Assembly: GCA_033439255.1 (NCBI GenBank)
Contig: CM065882.1
Coordinates: 186,001-250,000 of the forward strand
DNA length: 64,000 nucleotides
Source: Hericium rajendrae
Lineage: Eukaryota; Basidiomycota; Agaricomycetes; Russulales; Hericiaceae
Reading direction: 5' to 3'
Shown: positions 11,516 to 23,206 of the stretch, one piece after another
Numbering within the stretch: position 1 is the stretch's first letter
Layout of the letters: every line of letters starts with the position of its first letter
Position numbers and translations under genes: made by a program
Notes under the pieces: generated by a model
Databases searched by the model: none
The model's input: the letters and a program-made list of their open reading frames with translations, nothing else
Told to the model about the DNA's origin: nothing

Positions 11516-13144
11516 ATGATCATCGACAAGGAACCCCTTCCGGACGACGGCATCCCCACTCCTGCGGAGGCTCCACCTTCATATGCATTTGCGTTGCAGG
11601 GAAGGGACGTTCCCAGCACGCAGAATGTTTCCTACTCGGACACCAAAGGCTCCACGTCAGCTTCCTCATCCCGATCTACCATCCCAATTCGATCTTCGGC
11701 CGGAGGATCCAAAAGACAAAGCAGAGCATCCATCCGATCGCGAGCTACATCATTATTCTCCTTCGGCCTGTCCAAGACCGCGAAGCAAGTACGCACGACT
11801 GTACAAGGGCTCGTTCGTGACCTCGTCAAGCAACCGCCTTCCTCCGAGTTTGCATCCGTCCTCGCAAGCTGTGATGACGCATGCGTCGGGCAAGGACTCA
11901 GCCTCGCGTCGATTCTGCAGGAGCCATTCATAGAGGGCCATCTGCCTGTCTATTGGGCCATCATCAAGCGCCCCGCCGATTCCCTAAAGGCAGATGCACA
12001 AATCCCGAATGCCGAACTCGAGGAGGACGCGCTTATCATGGCTCTCCTCGAGTCATCGTCTCCCCTGTCCGCGACCACGATCGCGGAGGTCCGGCACGCG
12101 TGCGTCGTGAATTCGGACCATGCGCTCTTCCAGCGCATCCGATACCGCTTTAAGGCGTTCGCGCCGATTTCGGGAACGGATGAGATGCTGTTCAGCAGCA
12201 CGGGGGTCGAGCCGAACGGGGCCTGCGACCTGGTCACGATCGAGGAAGTCCGCGGCGACGTGGGTGCCTTTGTTGCGCACCTCGACGTCATTCTCTTCCA
12301 GCGGAGAATGCGGGTGTCGAAGAGCATTAAGATCGAGTTCATTGCGAGAGGTGTGCCTTCATTTCCTCCCAGCTTCGCGCTCATCTGACCGCATATACTC
12401 AGGGCGTATCTGGTACCTCGTCTTCCATACTGCCGCAGAATCATCTATGGCACCACGTGCGGGTTCCTGGCTCGTTACACTTGGACTCGCAGACAACAGT
12501 CCTCCAACTCACCTGGACTCGCGACTCATCATCGTTGACGCCGGTTCATCGCACCCCAGCCCAGCCCACACAGAGTCTCGTGCAATCGTCAGAACCTCCA
12601 GTCCGACCAGTACTGTCACCAATATTCTTTCCTCACTCGCCATGACTGGTGTACCCCGCGGACGAGGCCTGCCTGGATTGCAGGAGCAATTGCAACAGCA
12701 CTTAGCACCTCGCTTCGACCAGCTCCAAAATAACATTGACAAATTAACCGACCGCGTCAGCTCAGCAGCTGACAGCATTGGCTCAAGACATTTGCTTACG
12801 AGTCCTGGGATGCGGATGCCGCCACCGCAACACCCCTCCAGTGGACAGCCGAGCGCGAAGAAGCCACGGCCGACGATTTCTTTGCGGCTCAAGACGGGAT
12901 CGAAGATGCTCTCGCCCCCGGGTGCACAGGAGCTTGTCGATGTTACTGTCCCACTGGAGGAAAGTCTCATGGGGGCTAGCCTTCAGTATGAGTGCGTTTC
13001 TCGTGCTCTATCAATCATGAGATATATAATACTAAATGGCCATGTTGATGTAGGAACTCAGCATACATTGATCCGGCTGGGACATTGAAAGCGAAGCTTG
13101 AGGCCCGTCTAGCGAAGCCGGACACGGAATGTATCATCTGCTAA
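11516..13144 (+). CDS. Orphan protein with a C-terminal CaaX-like box
   Basis: Three exons, 11516-12350, 12403-12991 and 13054-13144, join in frame to 504 codons. The N-terminal 90 residues are Ser/Pro-rich and basic with an APPSYAF motif. The central part (to about residue 300) is a folded-looking domain with LYS-poor helices such as VRDLVKQPPSSEFASVLASCDD and a beta-rich end (IRYRFKAF, IKIEFIARG, RIWYLVFHTA). The C-terminal third is low complexity with a short coiled-coil stretch (LQEQLQQHLAP). The last four residues are CIIC, a plausible farnesylation signal, which suggests membrane attachment; that is inference. I do not recognise the family. The final exon is supported by a clean acceptor at 13053 and by 30 codons ending at TAA. 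Confidence 0.75.
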
Positions 13145-14355
13145 ACTTACATCAACGCCATGTTTATCTTTCATCATTGTGAGCAACATCCGTTCATGAC
13201 TTGCGGTAGTGATTGGACTGATTTTCTTGCTGTAGATACTTGACCTCACACAGGATATCCCATTATATCATATACCGATTTGTTGTTTTTCTCATGCGGA
13301 CACTGTCTTATGAACTGCTTAATTTACGAGGTCAGGGGCTTTGAGCCCGACCTTCTCCGCCTCGTGTTCGCTGCTTCTCATGTACCACCAATCATCCACC
13401 ACCAATCATCCAAAGTCCCAATCAGCCAACCCACGCGGATCCTTACGGAGCCTGTCTAACCCCCGTCATCAGGCTTCATTTGGGTCTATCACTTCTTCAT
13501 CGGTTTGGTCTTCGAAGAAGCCTCAGCCCGACGCACTGGCCTGCATACTTACACTTCACTTGAACTTACAGGACACCGGAGCTAGCAGTGGTTTCGGTCA
13601 CAGGACACTCCCGGGATTCAAAACATGTTTAGCACCCATCCGGAGTCCGGACGAACGGGGAGGTACCTCGACGCGCGGGGATGTCGTCGCATGGTTATCA
13701 GCTATGAATCACCGTTATGAAATCAGGATGAACGATATCGAGCGCCAGGTCATGTCTGTTCTACTTCTCGTTCCTGCCTATGGAGCGCCTGGAGAACTCC
13801 TTCTACTTACCTATAGCACGCCTCGAGTGCTCATTTTGCGTGCTCGATGTCTGCAATGATGCGGGGAATACTCGGGCATGTAGTAAGATCCCACAAATCG
13901 CGGACGAGCGGGGGAACAAAGGTGAAATTGATAGGACAAGTCGGAATCCCAAGTGAGCATTTGCGGAACGAAGTACATTGGCGGAGCAGGAGAAAGCTCG
14001 GCATTTGCCGTATTTGCCGACGACTGCGCCTTCTCTTCTTCGTCCTCGACGTTTACCGCCGTCAGTATGTCTGTATCCTGACCGCCGTGCGTTATCCAGC
14101 ATCCTTGAGTGCCGTGAGTGCTCACCATGTCCGCAACAACAACCCCGCGCCCTCGGGCCACGGGTCGTATCTGCGTCGTCGGACAATATTCGGGCCTTCA
14201 ATCCAGCGTCAGTATAAATCGGGGCCGCTGCATCTCGCGGTCGTCGATAGCGTCGATAAGATTCTCGATTTCGTCGGTGCAAGGGTTTACTGTAAAGGCG
14301 TCAACCGCGCTTGCCGATCGTCAGCGTCGCCCCTCTTCCCCACATTGAGCTGCCA
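13145..14355. other. Intergenic, ambiguous open frames
   Basis: Several moderately long frames overlap on both strands (13341-13859 plus, 13803-14282 minus). None shows a recognisable domain or a consistent splice chain, so no gene is called. A small minus-strand gene around 13800-14300 cannot be excluded. Confidence 0.35.
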
Positions 14356-15525
14356 ATGGTGCACCACATCCTCGTCGCGTCGTATGCCGACGCCGTTTAT
14401 ACCCTTGCCTTTGACCCTGTGCAGCCTTCACTCACGCTCGTGTCGTCGACGACCGTCGGACACCATCCGTCATGGATCACCCCGCACCCCACAGACCCCT
14501 CTGTCGTATTTACAGGCCTTGAGCAGGCCGACGGCCGCGTCGTCGTGCTCAAGTACGACGCGGCCGGCAAAGGGGCCATCATAGGAGCAATCAGCAGCGG
14601 CGGGAAAGACCCCGCGTCGCTCCTCGCCTCCAAAGACACGCTTTTTGTCGGAAACGTGAGTCCGCTTTATATCCGCGCGTTCGCATCCTGACACCCGCGC
14701 AGTACTCCTCCGGCACGATCCTGACGACCCCCCTGTTGCCCACGCCGCCGTACGTCTCGAATTCGCGGAGCGCCCTTGGGCAATTCACGGGCGCCGGCCC
14801 GAACCACGAACGCCAGGAGGCCTCGCACCCGCACCAGGTCGTCCTGATCCCCGAGCGCGAGGAGCTGCTCGTGCCCGACCTCGGCGCGGACCGCACCTGG
14901 CGCTTCAAGCGCGACAACGAGGAGCACGAGTGGACGATGGTCGGCTCCGTGCTGTACGAGCCGGGCGACGGCCCGCGGCACGTCGCGTTCAAGGGTGCGT
15001 TGCGTTGCCCGCCCGCTCTTGCGTCTCCCACCTCATCTCGTCTCACGTGCGGCAGACGACATCCTGTACACGCTCTGCGAGCTCACGAGCCACATCACGA
15101 CGCACCACCTCCCGCCGCTGCCCGCCTCCGCCGTCCCCGTCGCGCGCACGTCGACCCTCGGCGCGCCGCCCGCGCCCCTCGGCGCGATGCTCGGCGCGGA
15201 GGTCTTCCTCGCGCCCGCGGGCGGCGCGTTCGCCCGCCCGCTGCTGTACGCCACGAACCGCAACGACCCGTCGCCGCTCGGGGACAGCATCGCCGTGTTC
15301 TCGCTCGAGCGGCCGGCGCATCCGAGGCTGGTCAATGAGCCGCGCACGGGGCTAAGGCATCTGCGCGGCGCGGCGCTCGGCGGGAAGGACGCGCGGTGGG
15401 TCGTCGCGGGGGGCGCGCAGGGTGGGGGCGTTAAAGTGTTTGAGCGCGTTGAGGGTGGGCGGGATCTGAAGGAGGTTGCGCACGTCGAGCTCGAGGCGCC
15501 GACTGGGTTTTTGTGGTTATCGTGA
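14356..15525 (+). CDS. Seven-bladed beta-propeller lactonase-like protein (6-phosphogluconolactonase-type fold)
   Basis: Three exons, 14356-14655, 14703-14994 and 15056-15525, give 353 codons, typical of the lactonase beta-propeller family (PF10282 type). Family features are ILVASYADAVYTLAFDP at the N-terminus, TTVGHHPSWITPHP, NHERQEASHPHQVVL and LLVPDLGADRTWRF in blade 3-4, GDGPRHVAFK, and LLYATNRND near the end. Bacterial members hydrolyse 6-phosphogluconolactone, and fungal members include muconate-lactonising relatives; the substrate here is unknown. I chose ATG 14356 over an in-frame ATG at 14311 because the blade starts at once. There is no signal peptide, so it is probably cytosolic. 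Exons 2 and 3 are very GC-rich. Confidence 0.8.
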
Positions 15526-16163
15526 GTCCAGGGAAGAGAGGTTGTTGTCGTCTACGTTGCAGTATGTAATAATGTATGGGTGTGAGTTTCCTTGCTGTCT
15601 CGCCGACTCTCAACCTCTCTCAATCAACATTTTTGTCGAGATTGATGCCCTGCGCGTGCGATCCTATAGCATCCTATCCGATCGCGAATATTAGATCACC
15701 CCGCGCCAACCCCACATCTTCCCCGCATCTCGCAGACGCCTGCTCGAGCCTAGGCTCCGATCAACTGCTGACCGCCGTTCCGGAGAGATTCGGCCGATTC
15801 TTCCGTTTGCCACTGACTCTTTCAGACTCTCGCGCAGATGTTCTCATGCAAGACAGTTGCAAGACTTCAAAGCTTCACCTTTTCTTGGTGATGCTTTCAT
15901 AATTCTCGAGCGAGGTCGACGCAGCTTCGGACAGAAGACCGTACGTTATGGGTAATGAGCCGCGCGTGGAGTCATGGACCTTACGCAGCGCGGATGCCCT
16001 TGGAGTTGTTCTTCGCGTGGGCATATACCGACATCGGCGGCCTATAGCCTTGATATAAGTAGGTGCCCACCGCGGAGTCATGCCTCTGAAGATCTGACGT
16101 CTCACGAATTGACAGGCTGTTCCCAGCCATCACTGACTACCAGCACATCATCCACCACACGCC
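15526..16163. other. Intergenic, nothing recognised
   Basis: This is the 3' flank of the lactonase-like gene and the upstream region of the CoA-transferase gene. No supported ORF was found. A weak TATAAG occurs near 16055. Confidence 0.45.
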
Positions 16164-17915
16164 ATGCTCGCCAGGTTTGCTAGGTGGGGCATCTCATCTC
16201 CCATCGGGGCTCCATGCACGCGTATTCGAACACTGTAAGCGCGATTTGGACATGTTGGTGCGGCTCTGACCAGCATGCAGTGCGACGAGGGTACTTGATA
16301 CGCCCACAGACCTTCCTCTGTCAGGCGTTCGAGTGCTTGAGCTCGGCCAGCTCGTGGCCGGGCCCTTCGCCGGGCAACTTCTGGGGTAAGCCTTGATCAA
16401 GTCTTGCTACAGCAATCGACCCTACTGCTTCTATATTACAGACACTTTGGTGCCGAGGTGATCAAGGTCGAACCGCCATCGGGCGGTGACCCACTGCGCG
16501 TCTGGCGCGAGCTCGATGTCGACGGCGTCAGTCCGTGGTTCCGCAGCCTCGGTCGAAACAAGAAAAGCGTCACTATCGACATGAGGAAGGAAGACGGGAG
16601 GGCGTGAGTGCATATATTCCTGAACCAGATCTCTTTCCGACATATGTCCTAGCCTCGTCAAGAAGCTCGCCTTGGAAAGCGACGTCATTATCGAGAACTT
16701 CAAGCCAGGCAGTACGTCCGTCACCCATTTGCATTCGTGTGTCGCATCTCATTGTTGTCTATAGCCCTCGAGAAGTGGGGCCTCGGTCCCGCCGACCTGC
16801 AAGCCCTCAAGCCCTCGCTCATCTTCACCCGCATCTCCGGCTACGGCCAAACTGGTCCCTGGGCGAAGCGACCAGGATACGCTGGCGTGTGCGAGGCCGA
16901 GGCGGGATTCCGTTATATCAACGGCTTCCCGGATCCTGAGACAGGTGCTCTGGCCGGTCCGCCTGTGCGTCCGAATATCAGTCTCGGGGACTCCGTGGCG
17001 GGACTGCATGCTGCATTTGGGACGGTGTGTTGTTTCGCGTTGGTGTTTTTGAGGTGGTAGGGTCTGAATGTAGAATTAGGTTCTAGCTTTGCTTGCGAGA
17101 CGCTCAAAGCAGGATAGTGGACTCCCTGGAGGCTCTACTGTCGATGTCAGCCTAGTGGAGAGGTAGGTTCACGACGTGCTGTCGACTGCGAGATGTATTG
17201 AGCGATCTTTAGTCTCTTAAATCTCATGGAGGGGATCATCCCTGAATACGATCGCAAGGGAAAGGTACGGATATCGAGCCACATGCTCGTATCCTGTTCT
17301 CACACAACAGTGTATGCATAGATCCGCCAACCATCTGGCTCTTCACTGACTGGCATCGTCCCGACCAACGCCTTCCCATGCCTCCCCTCCCCCGAGACTC
17401 CACACAACCCAACATACATCATCATCGGCGGCAACGGCGACACAATCTACGAGCGCCTCATGCGCGCCATCGGGCGCGCAGACCTCACCGGCGCAGACTT
17501 CGCGCGCAACCCGCAGCGCGTCGCGCGGCAGGCAGAGATCGAGGGCGCGATCGCGGACTGGACGCGCACGCGCAGTGCGGAGGACGTCGTGCGCGCGATG
17601 AACGAGGCGGGCGTGCCCGTCGGGCGCGTCGCGACCGTGCGCGACATCGTCGAGGGCGAGCAGGTCAACGCGCGCGGGTTCATCGAGGACGTGTGGGTTC
17701 CTGCGCGGGGCGCCGGTGGGGAGGCTGGGGAGAAAGACGGCTGGAACGTGAAGATGCCGGGCGTGGCGCCGCGCCTGGATAACGTGGACGCACGGACGCG
17801 ATGGGCGGGTCCGGATCTGGGACAGCACAATGCGGAGGTGCTCAGGGGAGAGCTCGGTTTGTCTGAAGAGGAGCTAAGGCGGCTAGTTAACGAGGGAATC
17901 ATCGGCGGCATGTAG
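16164..17915 (+). CDS. CoA-transferase family III (CaiB/BaiF), probably mitochondrial
   Basis: Eight exons join in frame to 461 codons: 16164-16234, 16281-16385, 16442-16603, 16653-16711, 16765-17024, 17080-17162, 17213-17264 and 17322-17915. Family III hallmarks are VRVLELGQLVAGPFAGQLL, FGAEVIKVEPPSGGDPLR, GRNKKSVTIDMRKEDGRALV, SDVIIENFKPGTLEKWGLG, ISGYGQTGPWAKRPGYAG and, at the end, GVPVGRVATVRDIVE. The conserved Asp of the family active site is expected in the N-terminal half; I did not assign it. The N-terminus (MLARFARW then S/R-rich) looks like a mitochondrial presequence. The closest role I know is succinyl-CoA:glutarate CoA-transferase (SUGCT/C7orf10 type), moving CoA between dicarboxylic acids; substrate specificity is inferred. 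Confidence 0.88.
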
Positions 17916-18026
17916 TGGTTTTGATGAACGGTGAGATATCTCAATCCTAGTCGCATTCGTCGCATTCAGCGGACGTGAAGGCATCCCCCAAGGTAATGTA
18001 CAAGTTTGTTCAGTATACCCTCTCCC

Positions 18027-18645
18027 TCAAAAAAATGCGCCACGGTCCGGCCGAGAGGGGAACATGAATCCCTCCAGCCTGCTCTCATTTATCGTCATAA
18101 TGCGACGAGGATCCGGCTGCATGTCGGTGGGCTGCACGTTTGGATCCACCCTGATCCTAAAATTTTATAAAGCAGATCAGCAAAGCAGAACACACTAAAT
18201 CAATGGGCTACTGACATAGCATTCGCCGTAGCGAAGATCCTATGCTGCGTTGTTGGCCTCGGGAAAAACGGCGGGATTGGTGGGCCCCTCACTGGGCAGA
18301 TGACCTGGTAGGACACCCCCACCATCCCCTCACAGCACTATGCGTCAAGACAAGTCAAGGCCTTGATCAGCACGTACGTGGTCTGAAATGAAGGCGTGCA
18401 CCGACCACGGGATCAAAGGGCACATCCACCACGTCCCCAATGATTAGCTTGGACTGCGGTGTCCAACATGCCCTGACCTGCCGCCTAAAGTCGTCTCGCG
18501 TCCATGTCTCATTGTTGATGGTGATGGTGACGTCCTTCGAGACGACGGCGTCGAATATATCATCGAAAGTGGGTTCAGAAGGGGGAGGCGGCGTGTATAT
18601 CTTCGTGAGTCCGCCCTTGACCCAGTCTCGGAGGGAGGTTGTCAT
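18027..18645 (-). CDS. Small SnoaL/NTF2-like protein, copy 1
   Basis: Three exons, 18645-18406, 18337-18216 and 18156-18027, join to 163 codons. It begins MTTSLRDWVKGG and contains VVSKDVTITINNETWTRDDF; the last exon reads DPRRIMTINESRLEGFMF. The gene at 20291-20869 has the same three blocks and the same two intron positions. Both copies use a GTC-type donor for the second intron, which is why I accept a GTCGGT donor here for intron 1. Size and the W-R-D-x-F plus RRIMTI pattern suggest a cone-shaped NTF2-like fold, often a small-molecule binding or enzyme scaffold. That assignment is tentative and no catalytic residues are claimed. Confidence 0.65.
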
Positions 18646-18706
18646 CGCGCTTATCTTTGTCAGGGATGTGGAGTCTATGCTCTGAACTTTCGGTACGCTT
18701 TCCTGC

Positions 18707-18714
18707 ATTATATA
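18707..18714 (-). promoter_or_regulatory. TATA-like element of SnoaL-like copy 1
   Basis: TATATAAT on the minus strand, about 62 bp upstream of ATG 18645. The matching position is TATATAAG in the middle duplicated block (plus-strand TTATATA near 19561) and a CATATAAGG sequence upstream of copy 2. Confidence 0.5.
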
Positions 18715-18789
18715 CGCTCGTCGACCGCTGACATTCGGGTAGGAAGGCAATCGTCGTTCCCTTCGCGAGCCGACTAGACTGGTGAGCGC

Positions 18790-19300
18790 CTCAACTTGAG
18801 ACCAAGCTCTGTCGGAACGTGTGATCGATTTCGTTGATAATCATGTCGTGTGGGAAGGCGACATATCGAACTGGGTTCCGTCCCAATTCCGTGCTTTTAT
18901 TTGGAGCGTTTGTGCGTCGTGTTTGAGGTCCCCGTCGCCATGAGGACTCTGACGCCTGTAATAAGCTTGCGAAGCGCACCAGATCGTTCCCTTCGCAGTG
19001 GAGAACGGTTGCATAGGTATGCACGGGAAGCGAGTAGAAGGCACGCGGGTCCAATGGGAATGTCTCCGCCAGTCGTGCCGCGGTTGGATGGCCACGGCGT
19101 GCGCAGTATTCGATGGGCATTCGAAGGAAGGTATGTTCTGCCACTTAGTCCGTATCTCGGGTGCCTTAGCTCGCTGTTGCGGTATGGGGCCGCGGCCCCT
19201 GCATGCCCTTCATCGCGTGGACGTGGCTGCGTGGACGTGGGGTATATGGTTAGTACCAGTCATCTTCGCTGATCGGTGAGAGCCGTTAGTTGTTCTTTAA
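18790..19300. repeat. Tandem duplication block A (downstream-of-promoter segment)
   Basis: This stretch aligns by eye with 19640-20070 and 21040-21560. Shared anchors include GTCGTGTTTGA followed by a GCC-ATGAGGACTCTGAC-like run, AATAAGC, and a terminal GATCGGTGAGAG-type end. Each block lies upstream of a SnoaL-like gene or its remnant. It is diverged and I see no intact protein in it. Confidence 0.6.
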
Positions 19301-19329
19301 AGGGTTTGTGGCATAATCATCATGTGTCA

Positions 19330-19640
19330 GAAAGCAAGGCATCGGCTTGATGCAAGCGGTGCGTAAGTAGGGAGAAGTCCGGGATTTCCTGAGCGACTGT
19401 TGGAGCGGCTGGTTGGGAAGTGGATCTCAGTGACCACAAGTGGCATCAGTTATGTTCGGCAGTCAGAATCTCGTGATTCGATGAACGCTTGGTCAATGTT
19501 CTTGTGTTTCGTCAGGGATGTAGGTTGTGCTTGCTGAATGTCTCGGTGGATGTTTCGCCCTTATATACGCGCCGCGACTGCTGATTTGGCCGCCGTCACA
19601 CCTCCATCGAACGATCCAGAGCGATATGTGCGACTCCAAC
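19330..19640 (-). pseudogene. Promoter remnant of a lost SnoaL-like gene (middle block)
   Basis: Plus-strand TCGTCAGGGATGTAGG (about 19512) and the TTATATACGC motif (about 19561) match the 5' region of the gene at 18027-18645 (TTTGTCAGGGATGTGG and ATTATATACGC). The ATG position and the whole coding part are absent or unrecognisable here, so this is a promoter without its gene. Confidence 0.5.
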
Positions 19641-20070
19641 TTCTGTCGGGACGCGTTCGTCAATAACCTTGCAGTGTGGGAGTGGCGACTACCAACGTAG
19701 TATGTGTCGCGGTTCTATACGTTCATTCAGAATGTCTGTGCGTCGTGTTTGAACTCGCCTTTGCCTTGAATACTTTAACACCTGCGATAAGCCCGCCTGG
19801 AATGCCAGCTGGCCTCCGGAAATGGTTGCCTGGTCGGACACGGGATACGAGGAGGGAATGTGAAGGTAGTGACGAGCGCAATGCGGTCGTACCAGACGCC
19901 TGCGTCGCGGGTGGGTCCCTACAATGCGCGGACTCGATGGTGTCATTCGAGCGGGCGCGGCTGCCTAGTGAGCCTGTTAGAATCGCTTGGGCGCGCGCCT
20001 TATCGCGGAGATGAAGCTGCATGGACGCGCGGTATACGATTGGGATCATTATAATCAGATGTGCTGATCG
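19640..20070. repeat. Tandem duplication block B
   Basis: Diverged copy of 18790-19300, with a GTGCGTCGTGTTTGA anchor at about 19739, CACCTGCGATAAGCCC, and a GTGCTGATCG end near 20070. Confidence 0.6.
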
Positions 20071-20290
20071 CCGATTTCATAAACTTGGCCTTGGATGGAT
20101 ACGTGCCGGGTCAGAAAAAAGCCTGCGCCTTGCGCAAATGGTGTATAGGACATGCAGTTCGTGTCGTTTGACGCCAGGACGAGAACATGACTCATGTGGT
20201 GGACTGCACACAATCTGATAGGCGTCATAGGTGATGCAGACATCTGTTACAATTGATCTTCCCCTTCCCCTTCTTGCTCAACAGACCTTG

Positions 20291-20869
20291 CTACGCGGGG
20301 TCAAACATATAGCCCTCCAGCCGAGTCTCATCTATCGTCATAATACGACGAGTGTCGGGGGTTGTCACCTTTGAATCTACCGTGATCCTTGTTTATTATG
20401 AATAGGTCAGCGAGGCAAGAGAAACGGCACAAAACAGGCTACAGACTTGAGCATGGCGGTAGCGAAGACCCGATGCTCCGTCGTTTTTGTCGGGCAATCC
20501 TTATCATCCGAGTCCTTCGAGGCGATGACCTCATAGTTTACCACTACCGCATCCCAGGAATGCTATATATGAAGATGTTCAGTCAGCGCGTAAGTGTTTG
20601 AACTGAATGGTCACACTCACATTGGAGCTCGGGCGCACAAAAGCAGAAAGCAAGCTTGCATCTGCAATGTCCCTGATAATCACCTCGGCATTCAGCTTCC
20701 CTAGCTTCTTGACCTTTTCCTTAAAGGTATCTCGTGTCCACGTCTTGCCGTTGATGGTGATCGTCACGTCCTTCGAAACGACGTTATCGAACGATGTAGT
20801 GAAATCTGAGCTGGACGAGTGTAGCGTCTTGAGCCCGCCCGCGACCCAGTCTCGAAGAGAGGTTGTCAT
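20291..20869 (-). CDS. Small SnoaL/NTF2-like protein, copy 2
   Basis: Three exons, 20869-20621, 20562-20447 and 20387-20291, join to 153 codons. It starts MTTSLRDWVAGG and contains VVSKDVTITINGKTWTRD, then HSWDAVVVNYEV and HRVFATAML in exon 2 and DTRRIMTIDETRLEGYMF in exon 3. It is a clear paralogue of the gene at 18027-18645. The first intron has a standard GTGAGT donor; the second uses GTCTGT, conserved in type between copies. The HSWDAVVVNYEV strand and an RVFAT strand fit an NTF2-like beta sheet. Function unknown. Confidence 0.7.
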
Positions 20870-20923
20870 CGCTCGTCTTTTGTCGGGATGTGGACTGTGT
20901 TGTCTGCGTCTCGACGAGACTCT

Positions 20924-20932
20924 CCTTATATG
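20924..20932 (-). promoter_or_regulatory. TATA-like element of SnoaL-like copy 2
   Basis: CATATAAGG on the minus strand, about 55 bp upstream of ATG 20869, at the position equivalent to the TATATAAT of copy 1. Confidence 0.45.
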
Positions 20933-20969
20933 TGTACCCTGATGACTGACGTTCGAGCCAGTATGTAGT

Positions 20970-21560
20970 TCATCGTCATAGATTTAGCAAACGGCCCAGA
21001 CCTTGCGCGTCAACCTGGGTATGACTTCTGGGAAACGTGTATGCTGATGAGTCATTGTGTGGGAGTGGAAAGTACCGAATCGGAAACCATCGCAATCCCA
21101 TACGTTTATTTGGAATGCCTATGCTTCCTGGTTTACCTCGCCTTAGCCATGAGGACTCTGACGCCAATGAGAAGCCCACATAATACGCCATTGGACCTGC
21201 TTTATCATAGAAAATGAGTCAATGTTTGGGCCTGGTGGCCACGGCGCTATGTAGGAGGCCGAATGCAAATGGGCCATAGTCGCGTTACAGATGGGTGCCT
21301 GCAATGTGCTCATATTGTAGGGCGTCGGAATGTTCGAGACCTCCGCCTTCATTCCGTATTACTTGTGTGGTAGGCGTGTATGTCCATGCGTGGCTTGACA
21401 TTGCCATGAGGGGACACTCTTACTTGGGATGTTTCACGTTGATCCTGCTGGAACGGCTCCAGTGCGCCTTAGCGGCGTTGTAGCTGCGTGGATGCGAGGC
21501 CCATGGCCGGACTCAATCATCTGCGTTATCGGTTATCGGTGAGAGTTCGTGCCTAATATT
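20970..21560. repeat. Tandem duplication block C
   Basis: Third copy of the block, upstream of SnoaL-like copy 2. Anchors are GGGAGTGGAAAGTACCGAAT, CCATGAGGACTCTGACGCC and a GGTGAGAGTTC end near 21548. It contains no intact gene. Confidence 0.6.
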
Positions 21561-22549
21561 AGACGTAGTTTTCGGTGCCAGAAAGCTAAGCACAAGGTCT
21601 GTGCAAAGGGCGCATCATGGACCACCGTTCCTGATTGCCTCAACGGGTCCCGGACCGCCGGAGGAGATTTGCCTAGTGCCTTCCGCTTCGAGTATATGAT
21701 TTAACTTGTCGTTGTACCCGTGCAGAGCTGAAGCAAGAGCCATGCTACGATGACGACGTACAAGAGAGAATGTGAAGGATGGAACGACGCGTATGTGCTC
21801 CGCAACCAGTGCAGAACTGCTGAGAAAGCCCGGGTCACGGTGCTAGCCAGCACTTTTCGGACCCCTTCCTATGAATTCAATGGTCGATATTAGCTGGAGA
21901 TCTGACAATGCAGCGTCCACCTCAGACGAGCGTCGGGTACTTATTAGAGAAAGTTGATAAGCGATTTTTCAGGACGCCACAAGCCAGACAACTCACAGAA
22001 AACAGACTTGTCTCCAGAGAGAATCCGACTATCCTTTGTCGTATAATTTCGCCGCCTCTCCCTAGACGTGATGATGGAGGTCGTCAGAGCTCAGAACAAC
22101 ACGTACGACTCGGACATCTACGCCCATCCACACGTTTAGGCGCCAACAGGAGGACGCGGTCACGTGGTGGCAGAGACGTCGCGTCGCGTCCAAGGAAACG
22201 CGTCAAGGGGGCGCCAGTAGGCCTCAGAATGACCTGTCAGATCCAGCAGTTTCAGCCTTTTAACGCGATTACGAGTATTTCGTCTAGATAGACGATTCAA
22301 TGGACACCATTCAACGTAGAAAACATATAACAATTCCATGCATGTGGTTTCCGAGAGACAGAGTACAAAGCGAAAAACATGAGCAAATAAGGATACAATG
22401 CGTGCGGATGTCAGTAACGTGAGTGGGTACAGGAGGCATACAGAAGGGAGGAGGTGTGGTATAGAGGTGGGAAAGCAAGAGACCGCATGGACATCGCGAG
22501 AAAGGGTGATGGAAAAAATATAGAGGGATAAGAAGGCGACGACAAACAC
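21561..22549. other. Intergenic, nothing recognised
   Basis: One 384 bp plus-strand frame (21908-22291) is Arg/Ser-rich without domain features and is not called. No RNA gene was recognised. Confidence 0.45.
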
Positions 22550-23084
22550 TCATGCCCAGAATGAATTGTCACCGCCCAATGTGTCTTCTGCATCATTGTC
22601 TTCCCAATCCATTTCCTCCGTATCGCCTCCTTCGCTGGACTCGTCGCTGTCCAGGTCTGCTTCATCAACAGTGCCCTCGTTGAATTCGACCTCATTGAAT
22701 TCGACCTCATCAAACGTCCCCTGAACAATCTCGATCTCGCCTATAGGCATGGCGAGGAGGGGCTGTTGATGGATCTCCCCCTCGGAGAGAATCACAGCCT
22801 GGTCGAACCCGATGATGTTCTCCGCCATGTCGACGGGAAATGTAAGAACCTCCTAGGGAAGATATCAGAAAATGAAGAAATCGATAATGATCTAAACGTA
22901 CTCCAGGACCTTGCGCGTGCAGCGCCTGTGAAGGGCCTCCTTGAGTAGGTGGCTGTTGGGCCACGAGTGTTGCCTGCAGCTCTGCAATGAACATAGCTAG
23001 TCCGGAATGGTTGCCGGCGGGCGCGCTGCTGGAGAGCTGAGCCCCGGATGGGCTTGCTTGGGGTGTAGCTGTAGCGGACGACAT
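22550..23084 (-). CDS. Small acidic orphan protein
   Basis: Two exons, 23084-22902 and 22852-22550, join in frame to 161 codons. The N-terminal half is Ser/Ala/Gln-rich with one hydrophobic helix (GLAMFIAELQATLVA). The C-terminal half is strongly acidic, with a duplicated five-residue unit (EVEFN EVEFN, a 15 bp DNA duplication) and a run rich in D and E, ending DNSFWA. No domain was recognised. An acidic tail of this kind occurs in transcriptional activators and histone-binding proteins, but nothing else supports such a role. Confidence 0.6.
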
Positions 23085-23206
23085 GGTGCTTTGACTATGA
23101 TACTGTTGAAAATGCGAAGGGACGATGGGGAGAGGGTCAAAGCGGTGACAGGGAGAGAGAACAACAATGGGAGAACGAGGGCCAAAGCGGGAGCGCAGGG
23201 GGCCGG

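Noticed and set aside
13341-14282. Possible genes on either strand
   Set aside because: No consistent splice chain or family similarity; reported as ambiguous intergenic DNA.
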